Shown here piece by piece: positions 11,400-23,637 of a stretch of DNA of 64,000 bases. The DNA is from Ilex aquifolium. Taxonomy: Eukaryota; Streptophyta; Magnoliopsida; Aquifoliales; Aquifoliaceae. The stretch's first letter is position 1, and each line of letters begins with the position of its first letter. The position numbers were made by a program, and so were the translations under genes. Under the pieces are notes generated by a model that was given only the letters and a program-made list of their open reading frames with translations, ran no database searches and was not told the origin of the DNA. The stretch covers positions 13,680,451 through 13,744,450 of the forward strand of contig OX637395.1 in assembly GCA_951799425.1 (NCBI GenBank). The letters run 5' to 3'.

Positions 11400-11618
11400 T
11401 GAATTTCTTTTGATTGTGCCTTGAGTATTCCTTGACCACTTTGTTTTGCTTTGCTTAGGTAGCCTTTGCGAGCTTGAATTATGGGAATTTATAGAAGTCT
11501 AATAGTTGACGATCAATCCTTAGTAAACTTCAAAAAGGGCTTTAACATTCCCGAGAGCATTGAGGTGAGGGAAACCTCTGGAGACCAGAATGACTTTCAG
11601 GATGGTTGGTATAAATGG

Positions 11619-14165
11619 TGTAAAATCCGGGCAAATTTGAACTTTTTCTGAAAAAGGGCAAAATGATAATTTGTCACCCTAATGCGTATTTAAAATATTC
11701 ATGTTCTAGAGCTCGGATAACGAAACGGAGTTCGTCGTTGGATTCGTCTCGCGAAACCGAGTCATCCTGTCAAATTTTGCCGAATTCTGAGAGTTTGGTT
11801 TTTCACATTTTTCGAGGTGACTGCTGTCCAATGACCCCCCAAAACGAATTTTTTTATTAAAATTATAAAATTTCCTTAGAATTTGATGAAAGTTCAAATC
11901 CAATTAATTTGAACTTAAACCGGGACGAAATTAATCGTTTCGGGGCGAAAATGGACCCGAACAAGTGGGGGCCGTGTGGGTCGATGTGAGCCAAGTTTTA
12001 AAAATTATAAATATGGGCTAAATATCTGAAAAATCAGATATTTCCTTCCCCAAATCTGCTGGTTCCAACGTGTGAGAGAAAGAGAAGAGAAAAGTGGGAA
12101 ATCAAGCTTTCTTCCACCGATCTTCGAAGTTCCGTCGCTCGGATTAACTCGGACCAAGAGTTAAAGTCGATCACCGCGACGAGGGCTACGTCTATATACC
12201 AAGAAAAGTGGATTTCACCGAAGGTCCAAAGAAAAGATTTTGGAGAAATCAAGTTCTTGGACTATTTTTGGGGTTCTTGACGTCTCTATACTTCAATCTA
12301 CGCTACAAGAGGTAGGGTTCTTCCTACCTTGGTTTTATTCTTGCCTTAAGTGGGCCTTTTAACGGCTGAAATGGGACTGCATATAGGCTGTCCAAATGGA
12401 CAGTTTTTGGACTGTTTAGGTGGCTGAAATGGGGCTGCATGTAGGGCCAATTCATGGACTGTTTTTAGGCCAATTCATGGACTGTTTTTAGGCCATTTCA
12501 TAGACTGATTTTAGGCCATTTCATGGACTGATTTTAGGTCATTTCATGGACTTTTTTTAGGGCCATTTCATGGACTGTTTTTAGGCCATTCATGGACTGT
12601 TTCTAGGGCCATTTTACGGACTATTTTATGGCCTGTTATGAACTGTTTTTATGGCATGTTTAGGGATTGTTTTGAGGCCTATGTAGGGGCTGTTTTTGTG
12701 CTCCGATTAGGGGCTGTTTTGTGCTCCGACTAGGGGCTATTTTGTGGATTGTTTTTGGCCGTTAAGTGGGTTGTTATGTGGGCTAATACATGGGCGGTTA
12801 TGTGTTAAATTGTGCCTTTGTGATTAAATGTGTTATTGGCATAAAAATTGTGATAACATGCTTGAAATTGTTTTATGAAAATTGTCAATGTATATATATG
12901 CTTGTGTTATATTGACATTATGGAGAATTATGGAATTATATGCTTATGATATAATTCTGCCATGGGATATGTGAAATGTATTGAGATTGTTCATTTGTCA
13001 TTCATAGCATATTGAACATTGTATCGTTGTGCATAGAGGCATCACATTAATGGACATACGTCATGAGTGTGGGTGTGTGAGATGCATGATTGATCAAACA
13101 CCTTGTTTGGTGGTTGGTATGTGGGCTCGGGAAAAAAGTGGATCGAAGATCCCCTTTGAATCGCATGGTTGCATGGAAGAAAACTTGTGTCGGGTATAAC
13201 AAGTAGGGCTAGACTCTCCCTCGGGTGCAAAACCCGGTCACATGGTTCAGGCACTTCCCGGCGGTGAAATTCCAGAAAAGTGCTGGTGTTTACGGAACCG
13301 GTGGTTGAGATACCAAAATACGTTGCCCAACAAGATACAAGATTTTGGTTTATAAAAGTACTCATTCAATGAGTAACACCCATCAATAGTTTGGTTTTAT
13401 AATGAAACAACTTTTATTTCAAACGATCATTGGATGGATTTTTCGTCAAATGATGGTTCATTTCACAAGTGCATTGCATGGTGTTGTGAGAATCGGTGAG
13501 GACTCGAGTTGAAGTTGTATAAGTGAGTCTCATCTCATTTCATGGCATGATATATAATTCCTATCATTGGATGCATATTCTTGATAGCAATGCTTGAATG
13601 GACAAATGTGTTGATTGTTGCATATACACATTGCATATGCATTTAAGGTGGAGAGTAGCATTTGTAGGATATACTCTACTAGGCGTTGGCTCACCCATAC
13701 GGGAAACATTTCAGGTGCGGGTTATGCGCCGGCGGACGGCTCACAATCGGGGCCACATGGTTGAAGAAAAGCCGACTTATGACTTTTAATCATTTTTGTT
13801 TTGTAAAATTTGGCATGTAATGTATGTAAAGAATTGTAATTGGACTTTTATGGACTAATTTTAATATAGCCTTGCATGTTTATATGAGTGTGGATAGATG
13901 GACCCGGTGTGGTCTATGTTTACTCATAAATGGACCCGGTGTGGTCATTGTTGAATATTTGACCTCAGATGGGTCTTGTTATTTTGTGATGCACATGTTG
14001 TGTTTTGGGTAGAGCTCCCCGTACAAAGGAGACTCTACCCAATTTTGTTAAATTATGGACCTCGGTAAATGGGGCATAACGTTGTGATATCGAGTTACTC
14101 GGTATTCACGGGCATTCCGCGGGTTGACGATTAATAAAGGACCCCCGGTTTTTAGGGGTGTCACA
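11619..14165 (+). repeat. 5' LTR of element A
   Basis: Begins TGTAAAATCCGGGC and ends GGGGTGTCACA. The copy at 19235 repeats it with scattered substitutions and small indels, so the insertion is not recent. Landmarks: a TATA-like TTATAAATATGG near 12005, a ~24-bp minisatellite (about 12422-12615), and the hairpin CGGGTGCAAAACCCG (13222-13236) in a block shared with the other gypsy LTRs here. Confidence 0.92.
12422..12615. repeat. ~24-bp minisatellite in LTR of A
   Basis: About eight tandem variants of a unit containing GGCCATTTCATGGACTGTTT run through this part of the LTR, with more diverged units continuing to about 12780. Homologous arrays sit at about 20060-20225 (3' LTR of A) and 26220-26400 (LTR of B), with different unit order and number. 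Confidence 0.8.
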
Positions 14166-14168
14166 GCT

Positions 14169-14180
14169 TGATATCAGAGC
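14169..14180 (+). other. Primer-binding site of element A
   Basis: TGATATCAGAGC starts three bases after the LTR end and differs by one base from TGGTATCAGAGC, the standard complement of the 3' end of plant initiator methionine tRNA. It primes minus-strand DNA synthesis. Confidence 0.85.
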
Positions 14181-14520
14181 CTAGGTATACGATTACCTAG
14201 GGATTAATTGGGTGTGGGTCTAGACCATGACATTCATTGTGCATTTCATGTTATGTGTTTTAGTTGCCACATGTTATGTGCTATGTGTTATGTGATTAAT
14301 ATTCATGATAGAATATAGAAAAGAGGAACACTAGGGTTTGAAAAACATAACCTTGAGAGTTCAAAAAAAAAATAAAAATGAACGGGATAGGTCAAGGGTT
14401 AAACATCTACTAGTATGTGACACATGTTCTACTAGGGGGACAATGAGAGAATTGTCAACGTTTGTGTTTGATCCCTAATTTTGGGAGTTGTTGATCTATT
14501 GCTATCTCATGTGTGTGTAG

Positions 14521-17500
14521 ATGGCAACTAGAGGAAGGGGACGTCGGGGTGGACGGAACAACAACCAACCACCACCGGCCTTTGACCAACAAGTCTTCAT
14601 GGAGGCTATTGGTACTGCGACAGCTACTATTGCACAGGCCAGTGCTACAGCAGCTACCATTGCACATGCTAGTGCAAGTGGGGGCCAAGGAGGTTCAAGT
14701 CATCTCCAGAAGTTCAAGGCACATCAGCCTCAGATCTTCATGGGAGGGGCGGACCCGATGGTAGCTGATCATTGGTTCCGACAAGTAGACAAGGTCATAG
14801 GGGCAATGGAGATCACCTCCGATGCTACGAAGATAACCCTATCTACTTTTCAGCTAGAGGGAGAATCCCAAGTGTGGTGGGATTGGATCAAGACCTCCAA
14901 GAACTTGGGGACAATGACTTAGGCAGAGTTCAAGGAACTCTTCATGGGTAAGTACTTCTCAGCAGCTGCTTGACACGCAAAGGCCCGGGAGTTCTTAGAC
15001 TTGAGGCAAGGAACGATGTCGATGATGGAATACGTGGCTAAGTTCACTGAATTAGCCTGTTTCGCCGACGATTATGTGGCCAAAGACATGGCCAAAGTAC
15101 GTAAGTTTGAGGAGGGCTTGAAGTTGTCCATCCGGGACAAAATTGTGGGTCTTCTTCTACAAGAATTGGACACGATGGTCACGACAGCTATGGCCATTGA
15201 GAGAGAGATTGATGATGCAAGGAACATCCGGGAAGCGGGTGGTAAAGGCAAGAAGAAGGAGGGTCAATCCTCTTCTTCTAGTGCGGGGAAGAGGTAGAGA
15301 ACTTCTGCTTCGCAGGGGCATCAAGGGCAGGGCCGCGACTATCAAGGCCAAGGTCAAGGTCAGTCCTCCCGAGGTGGGAGAAATCAGAGGCCTCCTTTTC
15401 AGGCAGGCCAACGGATTTGCTATCATTGCCACCAACCGGGGCATATGAAGCGGGATTGTCCTCAGAGGCAGGGATCCCAGGGTCAGGGGGCGTCTCAGTC
15501 CCAACCATCAGTGGGATATTCAAAGTCTCACTACATTCCTTCCTACCCCACTATGGGTCAGGGAAGCCAATATCCGTTCCAAGGTGTTGCACAGGCTCCT
15601 ACCACTTCACGAGCGGGAACTTCGCAAGCAGACCAAATGGGCCAGGGTATGGGTCGGGTTCGAGGGCAGGGCTCACAAGCCGGAACTTCGGGGACCCAGG
15701 GGCGTGTCTACGCCATGATACCTCAGACTGAGCCGGCAGACCAGTCAGTGGTACATGGTACATTTCTACTCTCTCTCTTATGGGCTAGAGTATTATTTGA
15801 TTCTAGTGCATCACATTCATTTATTGCTGCATCTTGTGTGAAAGACGTGGGCTTAGAGGTTGAGACCTTAGAAGAGCCATTGCATGTGAGTTCTCCCCTA
15901 GGTGCTAGGGCGAGGGTTGATCAGATATGTCGGGGGTGTGAGTTAGAGATCTCAGGGATTCTACTTACCGTGGACCTTCGGGTCATGGACATGCCGGAGT
16001 TCGATGTAATCCTGGGAATGGATTGGTTGGCGGCACACCGAGTCGTCATTGATTGTGATCGGAAGCGGGTCACTGCTTATACGCCTGATGGTGTTTGTTT
16101 CAAATTCTAGGGGGCAAAGCACGATGCTTTACCTCAAGCCGTGTACGACTCTAGATGACACGGGCAGTTGATGGGTTGGCTAGCAAGCCTTACCCTAGAG
16201 GACGAGGCGAGACAGGAGTTGGGTCTACCTCAGGTTGTGTGTGATTATGAGGATGTTTTTCCAGATGAATTACCGGGATTACATTTACATAGGGATGTAG
16301 ACTTCACTATTGAGTTGCACCCTGGTACTTCGCCCATTTCTATGACTCCACATAGGATGGTGCCTGCTGAGTTGCAAGAACTCAAAGTCCAATTGCAGGA
16401 ATTGTTGGACAGGGGGTTCATTAGACCGAGTACCTCACCTTGGGGCGCTCCAGTGTTATTTGCAAAGAAGAAGGACAAAACACTTCGACTATGCATAGAT
16501 TACCGGCAGTTGAATAGGGTTACTATCAAGAATAGGTACCCTTTGCCGAGGATTGATGACTTGTTTGATCAGCTGAGAGGGGCACGGGTCTACTCCAAGA
16601 TAGATCTCCGCACCGGTTACCATCAATTGAGGGTTAGGGAGGCGGATATCCCTAAGACGGCGTTTCAGACGCGATATGGGCATTTTGAGTTCACAGTGAT
16701 GCCATTCGGATTGACGAATGCTCCAGCGGCATTCATGGATCTCATGCAAATGGTGTTCCAACCCTACCTAGATCAGTTCGTTGTGGTTTTCCTTGACGAC
16801 ATCTTGATCTACTCCAAGTCTGAGGAGGAACATGAGGGTCACTTGAGGATTGTTCTCCAGGCCTTGAGAGACCATCAATTGTATGCCAAATTTAGTAAGT
16901 GTGAATTTTGGCTTTCTGAGGTGAAATTCTTGGGGCATGTAGTGTCGGCTTTGGGTGTATCCGTGGACCCGGAAAAGGTCGAGGCAGTGATGAATTGGGA
17001 GAGGCCGAAGTCAGTCTTCGAGATACACAGTTTCTTGGGATTGGCAGGGTACTACAGAAGGTTCATTGAGGACTTCTCTCGATTAGCTGCACCTATGATG
17101 AGGTTGACCCGAAAAGAGGTCAAGTTTGAGTGGAATGACTTGTGTGAGAAGGCATTCCAGGAGTTGAAGAAGAGGCTTACTTCAACTCCTATTCTGATAG
17201 TACCGGAAAGGGGACAGAGGTACACAGTGTATTGTGATGCCTCTAAGGACGGACTTGGATGTGTTTTGATGCAGTCCGGGAAGGTAGTGGCTTATGGTTC
17301 TCGGCAGTTAAAGAACCACGAGCAGAATTACCCCACACATGACATGGAGTTGGCGACCATTGTCTTTGCCTTGAAGGCTTGGCACCACTATCTGTACGGT
17401 GAGCAGTTCGAGGTGTTTCAGACCACAAAAGTCTGAAGTACATCTTTACACAGCGGGACCTCAACATGAGACAACGCAGGTGGATGGAGTACCTCGAAGA

Positions 17501-19160
17501 TTATGACTTCACTTTGCATTACCATCCCGGTAAAACAAATGTGGTGGCTAATGCACTCAGCCGAAAGTCACGGGGAGTTGTGGCTAGTGTGGCTTCCCGA
17601 GAGTGGCAGATGCTCGAGACTGTGGGACAGTTCGGGCTGTGTTATATGGGTCAGGCTCAGGGTACTTTAGGGAGTTTGGTGGCTACACTTTCTCTACTTA
17701 GTAGGGTGATTGAGTCCCAGAGTCAGGACACAGAGCTATTGTCCATCTGGGATCGTGTATAGGCAGGTATAGGTGACGAGGGCTGGGCCATTCACTCGGA
17801 TGGTAGTCTTCGGTATTAAGCAAGGGTTGTGGTTCCTCAGTTGGCGGATGTGAGAGAGGAGATCCTTAGGGAATTTCACTGCTCCCGTTTTGCGGTTCAT
17901 CCAGGGGGCACGAAGATGTATCATGATCTTCGTCGCCAGTATTACTGGAGTGGAATGAAGAGGCAAGTTGGCGACTTTGTCAGTCGATGTCTCACGTGTC
18001 AGCAGGTTAAGGCTGAACACCAGATACCAGCAGGTTTACTCCAGCCCTTGGAGGTAGCTGAGTGGAAGTGGGAACATGTCACGATGGATTTTGTGACCCA
18101 CTTGGCACGGACATCGCGGGGAAATGACCTGGTATGGGTGGTAGTGGACCGGCTTACTAAGTCGGCACACTTTTTGGCGGTGCGGATGACCTTCACACTG
18201 GAGGAATTCTGCAAGTTATATATACGGGAGATTGTCCGATTGCATGGGGTACTCGTATCTATAGTATCGGATCGGGATCCCAGGTTTACAGCTCATTTTT
18301 GGGAGAGTTTCCAGCGAGCCATGGGGACACAATTGATGATGAGTACTGCTTTTCATCCCCAAACGGACAGTTAGTCGGAGAGGACCATCCAGACCTTAGA
18401 GGACATGCTACGGGCATGCGTCCTAGATCTCAAGGGTAGCTGGGAAGAACACTTACCCTTGGTGGAGTTTACCTACAACAACAGTTATCAGACGAGCATA
18501 TAGATGACACCCTATGAGGCACTATATGGGAGGCCTTGTCGATCTCCGGTTTGTTGGACGGAGGTGGGAGAAAGAACCGCTACGGTGCCGGAATTGGTTA
18601 GGGACACCTCGGAGAAGGTAGACTTGATACGAAAGCGTCTTCTCACGGCTCAGAGCCGGCAGAAGAGCTACGCTGACAAGCGGCGACGACCTCTAGAGTT
18701 TGAGGTGGGAGATCATGTCTTCTTGAAGGTAGTGCCTAAGAGAGGGGTGGTTAGGTTCGGCAAGCAGGGAAAGCTGTCGTCGAGGTATATCGGCCCCTTC
18801 GAGATACTCGAGAGGGTAGGTACAGTTGCCTACCGGTTGGCGTTACCGCCAAATCTATCGGGTGTTCATGCGGTATTCCATGTTTCTATGCTCCGGAAGT
18901 ATACTCCAGATCCGACTCATGTGGTGGATTGGGGCGAGCTTGTCGTTGATGCGAATGGAACCTTCGAGGAGGGACCGATACGTATCATGGATAGCCGGGA
19001 TCAGGTTTTGCGAGGCAAGATCGTGAGGATAGTAAAGGTGATGTGGCAACACCGAGAAGTGGATGAGGCAACATGGGAGCGTAAGGACACTATACGTACC
19101 AATTATCCTTTCCTATTTGAGGATGAAGGTACATTCTTGCTGTCATTATGTATTATCTGA
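14521..19160 (+). pseudogene. Degenerate gag-pol polyprotein of element A
   Basis: One ancestral reading frame, now broken by stops near 14920, 14971, 15295, 16108, 16156, 17760, 17817, 18372 and 18501 and by a 1-base deletion near 17415-17425. The start is ATG 14521, giving MATRGRGRRGG. Gag carries a CCHC zinc knuckle, CYHCHQPGHMKRDC (15418-15459). Protease has FDSSASH at about 15796 where the family has D-S/T-G. RT contains LCIDYRQLN and the catalytic FLDD (16789-16800). RNase H starts at VYCDASKDG (about 17227). Integrase has HHCC (His near 17898, Cys 17988 and 17997) and D (18087), D (18270) and E (18378), with 35 residues between the last two. The tail VKVMWQHREVDEATWE is chromodomain-like. 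It cannot make a full protein as read. Confidence 0.93.
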
Positions 19161-19221
19161 CTGTTGCATACGCATGTGATTGCATGTATGTGTGTGAGAA
19201 TTTCGGGGACGTAATTCTTTT

Positions 19222-19234
19222 AAGGGGGGAAGAA
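19222..19234 (+). other. Polypurine tract of element A
   Basis: AAGGGGGGAAGAA directly precedes the 3' LTR. It is the plus-strand primer of reverse transcription. Confidence 0.85.
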
Positions 19235-21613
19235 TGTAAAATCCGGGCAAATTTGAACTTTTTCTGAAAAAGGGCAAAATGGTAATTTGCCACCCTAATG
19301 CGTATTTAAAATATTCATGTTCTAGAGCTCGGATGACGAAACGGAGTTTGCCGTTGGATTCGTCTTGCGAAACCGAGTCATCCTGTCAAATTTCGCCGAA
19401 TTATGAGAGTTTTGTTTTTCACGTTTTTCGAGGTGACTGGTGTCCAGTGACCCCCCAAAACGAATTTTTTATTAAAATTATAAAATTTCCTTAGAATTTG
19501 ATGAAAGTTCAAATAAAATTAATTTGAACTTAAACCGGGACGAAATTAATCGTTTCGGGATGAAAATGGACCCGAACAAGTGGGGGCCGTGTGGCTCGAT
19601 GTGAGCCAAGTTTTAAAAATATAAATATGGGATAAATATCTGAAAAATCAGATATTTCCTTCCCCAAATCTGCTGGTTCCAACGTGTGAGAGAAAGAGAA
19701 GAGAAAAGTGGAAAATCAAGCTTTCTTCCACTGATCTTCGAAGTTCCGTCGCTCGGATTAACTCGGACCAAGAGTTAAAGTCGATCACCGCGACGAGAGC
19801 TACGCCTACGTACCAAGAAAAGTGGATTTCACCGAAAGTCCAAAGAAAAGATTTTGGAGAAATCAAGTTCTTGGACTATTTTTGGGGTTCTTGACGTCTC
19901 TACACTTCAATCTACGCTACAAGAGGTAGGGTTCTTCCTACCTTGGTTTTATTCTTACCTTAAGTGGGCCTTTTAATGGCTGAAATGGGACTGCATATAG
20001 GCTGTCCAAATGGACAGTTTTTGGACTGTTTAGGTGGCTAAAATGGGGCTGCATGTAGGGCCAATTCATGGACTGATTTTAGGCCATTTCATGGACTGAT
20101 TTTAGGCCAATTCATGGACTAATTTTAGGCCATTTCATGGACTGTTTTTAGGGCCTTTTCATGGACTGTTTTTAGGCCATTAATGGACTGTTTCTAGGGC
20201 CATTTTACGGACTGTTTTATGGCTTGTTATGAACTGTTTTTGTGGCCTGTTTAGGGACTGTTTTGAGGCCTATGTAGGGGCTATTTTTGTGCTCCGATTA
20301 GGGGCTGTTTTGGTGCTCCGAGTAGGGGCTGTTTTGTGGATTGTTTTTGGCCGTTAAGTGGGTTGTTATGTGGGTTAATACATGGGCGGTTATGTGTTAA
20401 ATTGTGCCTTTGTGATTAATTGTGTTATTGGCATAAAAATTGTGATAACATGCTTGGAATTGTTTTATGAAAATTGTCAATGTATATATATGCTTGTGTT
20501 ATATGGACATTATGGAGAATTATGGAATTATATGCTTATGAAATAATTCTGCCATGGGATATGTGAAATGTATTGAGATTGTTCATATGTCATTGATAGC
20601 ATATTGAACATTGTATCGTTGTGCATAGAGGAATCACATTCATGGGCATACGTCATGAGTGTGGGTGTGTGAGATGCATGGTTGATCAAATACCTTGTTT
20701 GGTGGTTGGTATGTGGGCTCGCGAAAAAGTGGATCCAAGATCCCCTTTGAGTCGCATGGTTGCATGGAAGAAAACTTGTGTCGGGTATAACAAGTAGGGC
20801 TAGACTCTCCATCGGGTGCAAAACCCGGTCACATGGTTCAGGCACTTCCCGGCGGTGAAATTCCAGAAAAGTGCTGGTGTTTACGGAACCGGTGGTTGAG
20901 ATACCAAAATACGTTGCCCAACAAGATACAAGATTTTGGTTTATAAAAGTACTCATTCAATGAGTAACACCCATCAATGATTTGGTTTTATAATGAAACA
21001 ACTTTTATTTCAAACGATCATTGGATGGATTTTTCGTCAAATGACGGTTCATTTCACAAGTGCATTGCATGGTGTTGTGAGAATCGGTGAGGACTCGGGT
21101 TGAAGTTGCATAAGTGAGTCTCATCCCATTTCATGACATGATATAGAATTCCTATCATTGGATGCATATTCTTGATAGCAATGCTTGAATGGACAAATGT
21201 GTTGATTGTTGCATATACACATAGCATATGCATTTAAGGTGGGGAGTAGCATTTGTAGGATATACTCTACTGGGCGTTGACTCACCCTATACAGGAAACA
21301 TTTCAGGTGCGGGTTATGCGCCGGCGGACGGCTCACAATCGGGGCCACATGGCTGAAGAAAAGCCGACTTGTGGCTTTTAATCCTTTTTTTTTGTAAAAT
21401 TTGGAATGTAATGTATGTTAAGAATTGTAATTGGACTTTTATGGACAAATTTTAATATAGCCTTGCATGTTTATATGAGTGTGGATAGATGGACCCGGTG
21501 TGGTCTATATTTACTCATAAATGGACCCGGTGTGGTCATTGTTGAATATTGGACCTCAGATGGGTCTTGTTATTTTGTGATGCATAGGTTGTGTTTTGGG
21601 TAGAGCTCCCCGT
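19235..21613 (+). repeat. 3' LTR of element A, truncated at its right end
   Basis: Colinear with 11619-14014 of the 5' LTR. It ends mid-LTR after GTAGAGCTCCCCGT, where the 5' copy continues ACAAAGGAG to position 14165. The last ~150 bp of the LTR are missing, replaced by inverted gag sequence of element B. The conserved hairpin lies at 20813-20827. Confidence 0.9.
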
Positions 21614-21812
21614 CTCTGAGGACAATCCCGCTTCATATGCCCCGGTTGGTGGCAATGATAGCAAGTCTGTTAGCCTGCCTGAAAATGAGGCCTCTGATTT
21701 CTCCCGCCTCGGGAGGATTGACCTTGACCTTGGCCTTGATAGCCGCGGCCCTGCCCTTGCGGAGCAGAAGTTCTCTGCCTCTTCCCCGCACTAGAAGAAG
21801 AGGATTGACCCT
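21614..21812 (-). pseudogene. Gag C-terminal fragment with zinc knuckle (element B)
   Basis: On the minus strand this encodes the basic/Gln-Gly-rich linker and the CCHC knuckle CYHCHQPGHMKRDC (21622-21663), matching element A at 15300-15470. All four metal ligands are present. It is separated from the rest of gag by the solo LTR to its right, with the duplication ACCCT (21808-21812 and 23633-23637) marking the split. The left edge, 21614, is the inversion-type junction with A's LTR. Confidence 0.85.
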
Positions 21813-23632
21813 TGATTGATTGGAAAACGTTGTTGTTTCCTAACCTCTAAACATCACCCTCACCCTCAATGTGTGTATGGCTTATAGTGATGGGGGAGTG
21901 TCACTCTCCCTCCGGATGATGCAAGAAGATAGGAAACAACAACAAAATGGATGTGAATGTGATGAACAAAATAGATGGAATGAGATGCGGTGTGCACAAA
22001 AATGCTCCCCAATCGAAAGGAGTCTTTTGTGGTCGTGTGTTTTACTTGGAAACTATTCCAAGGTCGTCTCCTCAGGGAAGGAAAGGGAGTTTTGTGAAAG
22101 TGATTTTGCAAAAGTGAAAAAAAAGTGTAAAATCTTGTATTTGTGTTTTGGTGAGTTTTGTTCAAAATGAAAATGCAAGAAAGCAAGTGTTGGCTAATCC
22201 AAAGGGTTCATTCCAATGGGAATACTAAATCAACTCAAAGCCTTCCTCTGATTGAGCATGAATGAACGATTGATTCGGGGGAAGCTAGGGACGAGATTGG
22301 TGAGTAATCTAAGCATAAACCGTGACTAGGCCTACGGAATATCAAAGGCTCACCAACTCATCCACTCTCAACCCCGTCAAACCGAACCATTTGACTCTAA
22401 AGGGAGGAATGAAGAAGAGTTGAAAATGGTATTCCCAAGAAGAATTTTCCCTTGGATTAACCAACTTAAATCCTAGCTACTCATATTAAAAATGCAAGAC
22501 AAGCATAATGTAAATAGACATGTAGAAGAAATGAAGATTAAAACTTAACTCAATGCAAGAGAACTTAAACTAAGAAGAAAAATATTCAAAACCCATTTCA
22601 AAGCTTGAAAATGAAGAACACTTATATAACAATGGTGAAATCTAAAACATGCAAGTAAACTTGGAATAAACTTGAAACAACTAAGATTAAAGTGCAAAGA
22701 ATGAAGATTACAAGAAGTTTAAAGCTTACAACAATTGAAATGGAAAGGAAAATGAAAAAACATAAACTTACATTACACTATTCATTATCTTCTACATGGA
22801 ACTAAAACTAAGCTTAGGTAGCCAACCCTTTACAAATGAATGGAATGATGAATATAATGGTGTGAGAGAGTTGCATTTTCGTCCATGAGGCTCCCCCCTA
22901 GCTGTGTGTACGAGCTCCCATCAAGAGAGGGCTGAATGGAAGGCTTTGACAGGCTAGGAGATCATAGCCTGGGCAGCCCACTTCCCCCCATTCCTCCTTT
23001 AATGCATTGGCCTTTAAAGTATTCCACTTGAGTGTAGGAGGCCTGTAAATGTGTAAGGAAATGTTGGGATAGGCGTGGGAGAAGTGTAGGTGGGACCCCC
23101 AAGCCTCAAAGTTGAGTTACAGGCTGTTTTCGCGACCAGAAGGTCCGGAGTACCGGTACCGAGTACCGGTACTGTTTTTCTGCACTGGACCACCTTCGGT
23201 AGAATCGGCATAACTCTTGATCCAACCGTTGGATTGGCCTGAAATTTTGACACCAAACAGAAGACACCCATATCTACAACTTTCATGTTTTGAACTTTTC
23301 CAAATTCTGAGTAGATCATGGTCAAAAGTGAGGAATTCCGAGGCAGTGCTTCCAATTGTTGCTGCAGCTGGTGCCCTTGTTCCCAAGCACCAATGCCTTC
23401 TTGATTTCTTCACTTTTAAGCCTCAAATTCTTCATGTATTGTGTCCATGCCTTCACCACACATCCATCAAGGTTGCAATGTCCTAAAATCAATCATTTAA
23501 GCTATAAAAGGTTGCAACATCAAAATATCAACATTATAGACAATTTTGGCTAACACTAAGTATTTAAATGCAAAAGTTGAGTTATAATGCATGTAATGAG
23601 CCCTTCAAATATGCAATATTATGCGCTCATCA
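21813..23632 (-). mobile_element. Solo LTR inserted in gag of B, TSD ACCCT
   Basis: The 1,820-bp insert starts TGATTGATTGG and ends GCTCATCA (TG...CA). It is flanked by ACCCT on both sides (21808-21812 and 23633-23637), and its removal rejoins gag exactly as in element A. There is no coding capacity and no primer site. Reading it as minus (TGATGAGCGCATAA start) follows from the homology of its array region to the solo LTR at 3877-5975. It contains a GTACCGGTAC doublet (about 23148-23173). The 85-118-aa frames within it are not credible genes. A compact non-autonomous element is the alternative, but no repeated ends are visible inside. Confidence 0.85.
23148..23173. repeat. ACCGGTAC doublet in solo LTR
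   Basis: Two GTACCGGTAC units lie beside a block (about 23205-23315) containing TAACTCTTGATCCAACCGTTGGA, CTGAAATTTTGACAC, AGAAGACACCCATATCTAC and TTCCAAATTC. Its counterpart flanks the array at 4388. Confidence 0.8.
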
Positions 23633-23637
23633 ACCCT

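Larger units (their letters stand above)
9669..11618. other. Intergenic DNA with satellite-like repeat; no gene recognised
   Basis: Base composition is more GC-rich than the DNA to the left. Frames of 81-85 aa here cover short repeats and have no known motifs. Structures listed separately: a stem-loop at 10648-10685 and a minisatellite plus C-run at 11170-11393. The phrase TAGGACTCTTGGTCC recurs in diverged form at about 10303 and 10385. This may be part of an old LTR, because a Ty3/gypsy element is inserted immediately after it, but no boundaries can be shown. Confidence 0.4.
11619..21613 (+). mobile_element. Ty3/gypsy chromovirus-type retrotransposon A (3' truncated)
   Basis: Order: 5' LTR, initiator-Met-type primer site, degenerate gag-pol, polypurine tract, 3' LTR lacking its last ~150 bp. 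The pol order is protease, RT, RNase H, integrase, which places it in Ty3/gypsy. The 2.5-kb LTRs and a chromodomain-like tail after the integrase suggest the Tekay/Del branch of plant chromoviruses (inferred). The element ends at 21613, where it meets a gag fragment of opposite orientation, so no target duplication can be scored. The 5-mer before the 5' LTR is AATGG. Confidence 0.9.

Noticed and set aside
11194..11439. 81-aa minus-strand frame with a poly-Gly run
   Set aside because: The glycine run is a C homopolymer and the rest is a degenerate minisatellite.
14166..14190. tRNA gene at TGATATCAGAGCC
   Set aside because: This is a primer-binding site complementary to a tRNA end. No cloverleaf surrounds it. 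The same applies at 24718, 41801 and 51924.
16168..17436. Functional reverse-transcriptase gene in element A
   Set aside because: The RT motifs are intact in this 422-aa frame, but it is a fragment of a polyprotein with stops on both sides and a frameshift inside RNase H, and it has no start context of its own.
21591..22186. Several 60-106-aa frames across the A/B junction and the solo LTR
   Set aside because: They are shadows of inverted gag sequence and LTR DNA. They cross element boundaries and show no conserved motif of their own.
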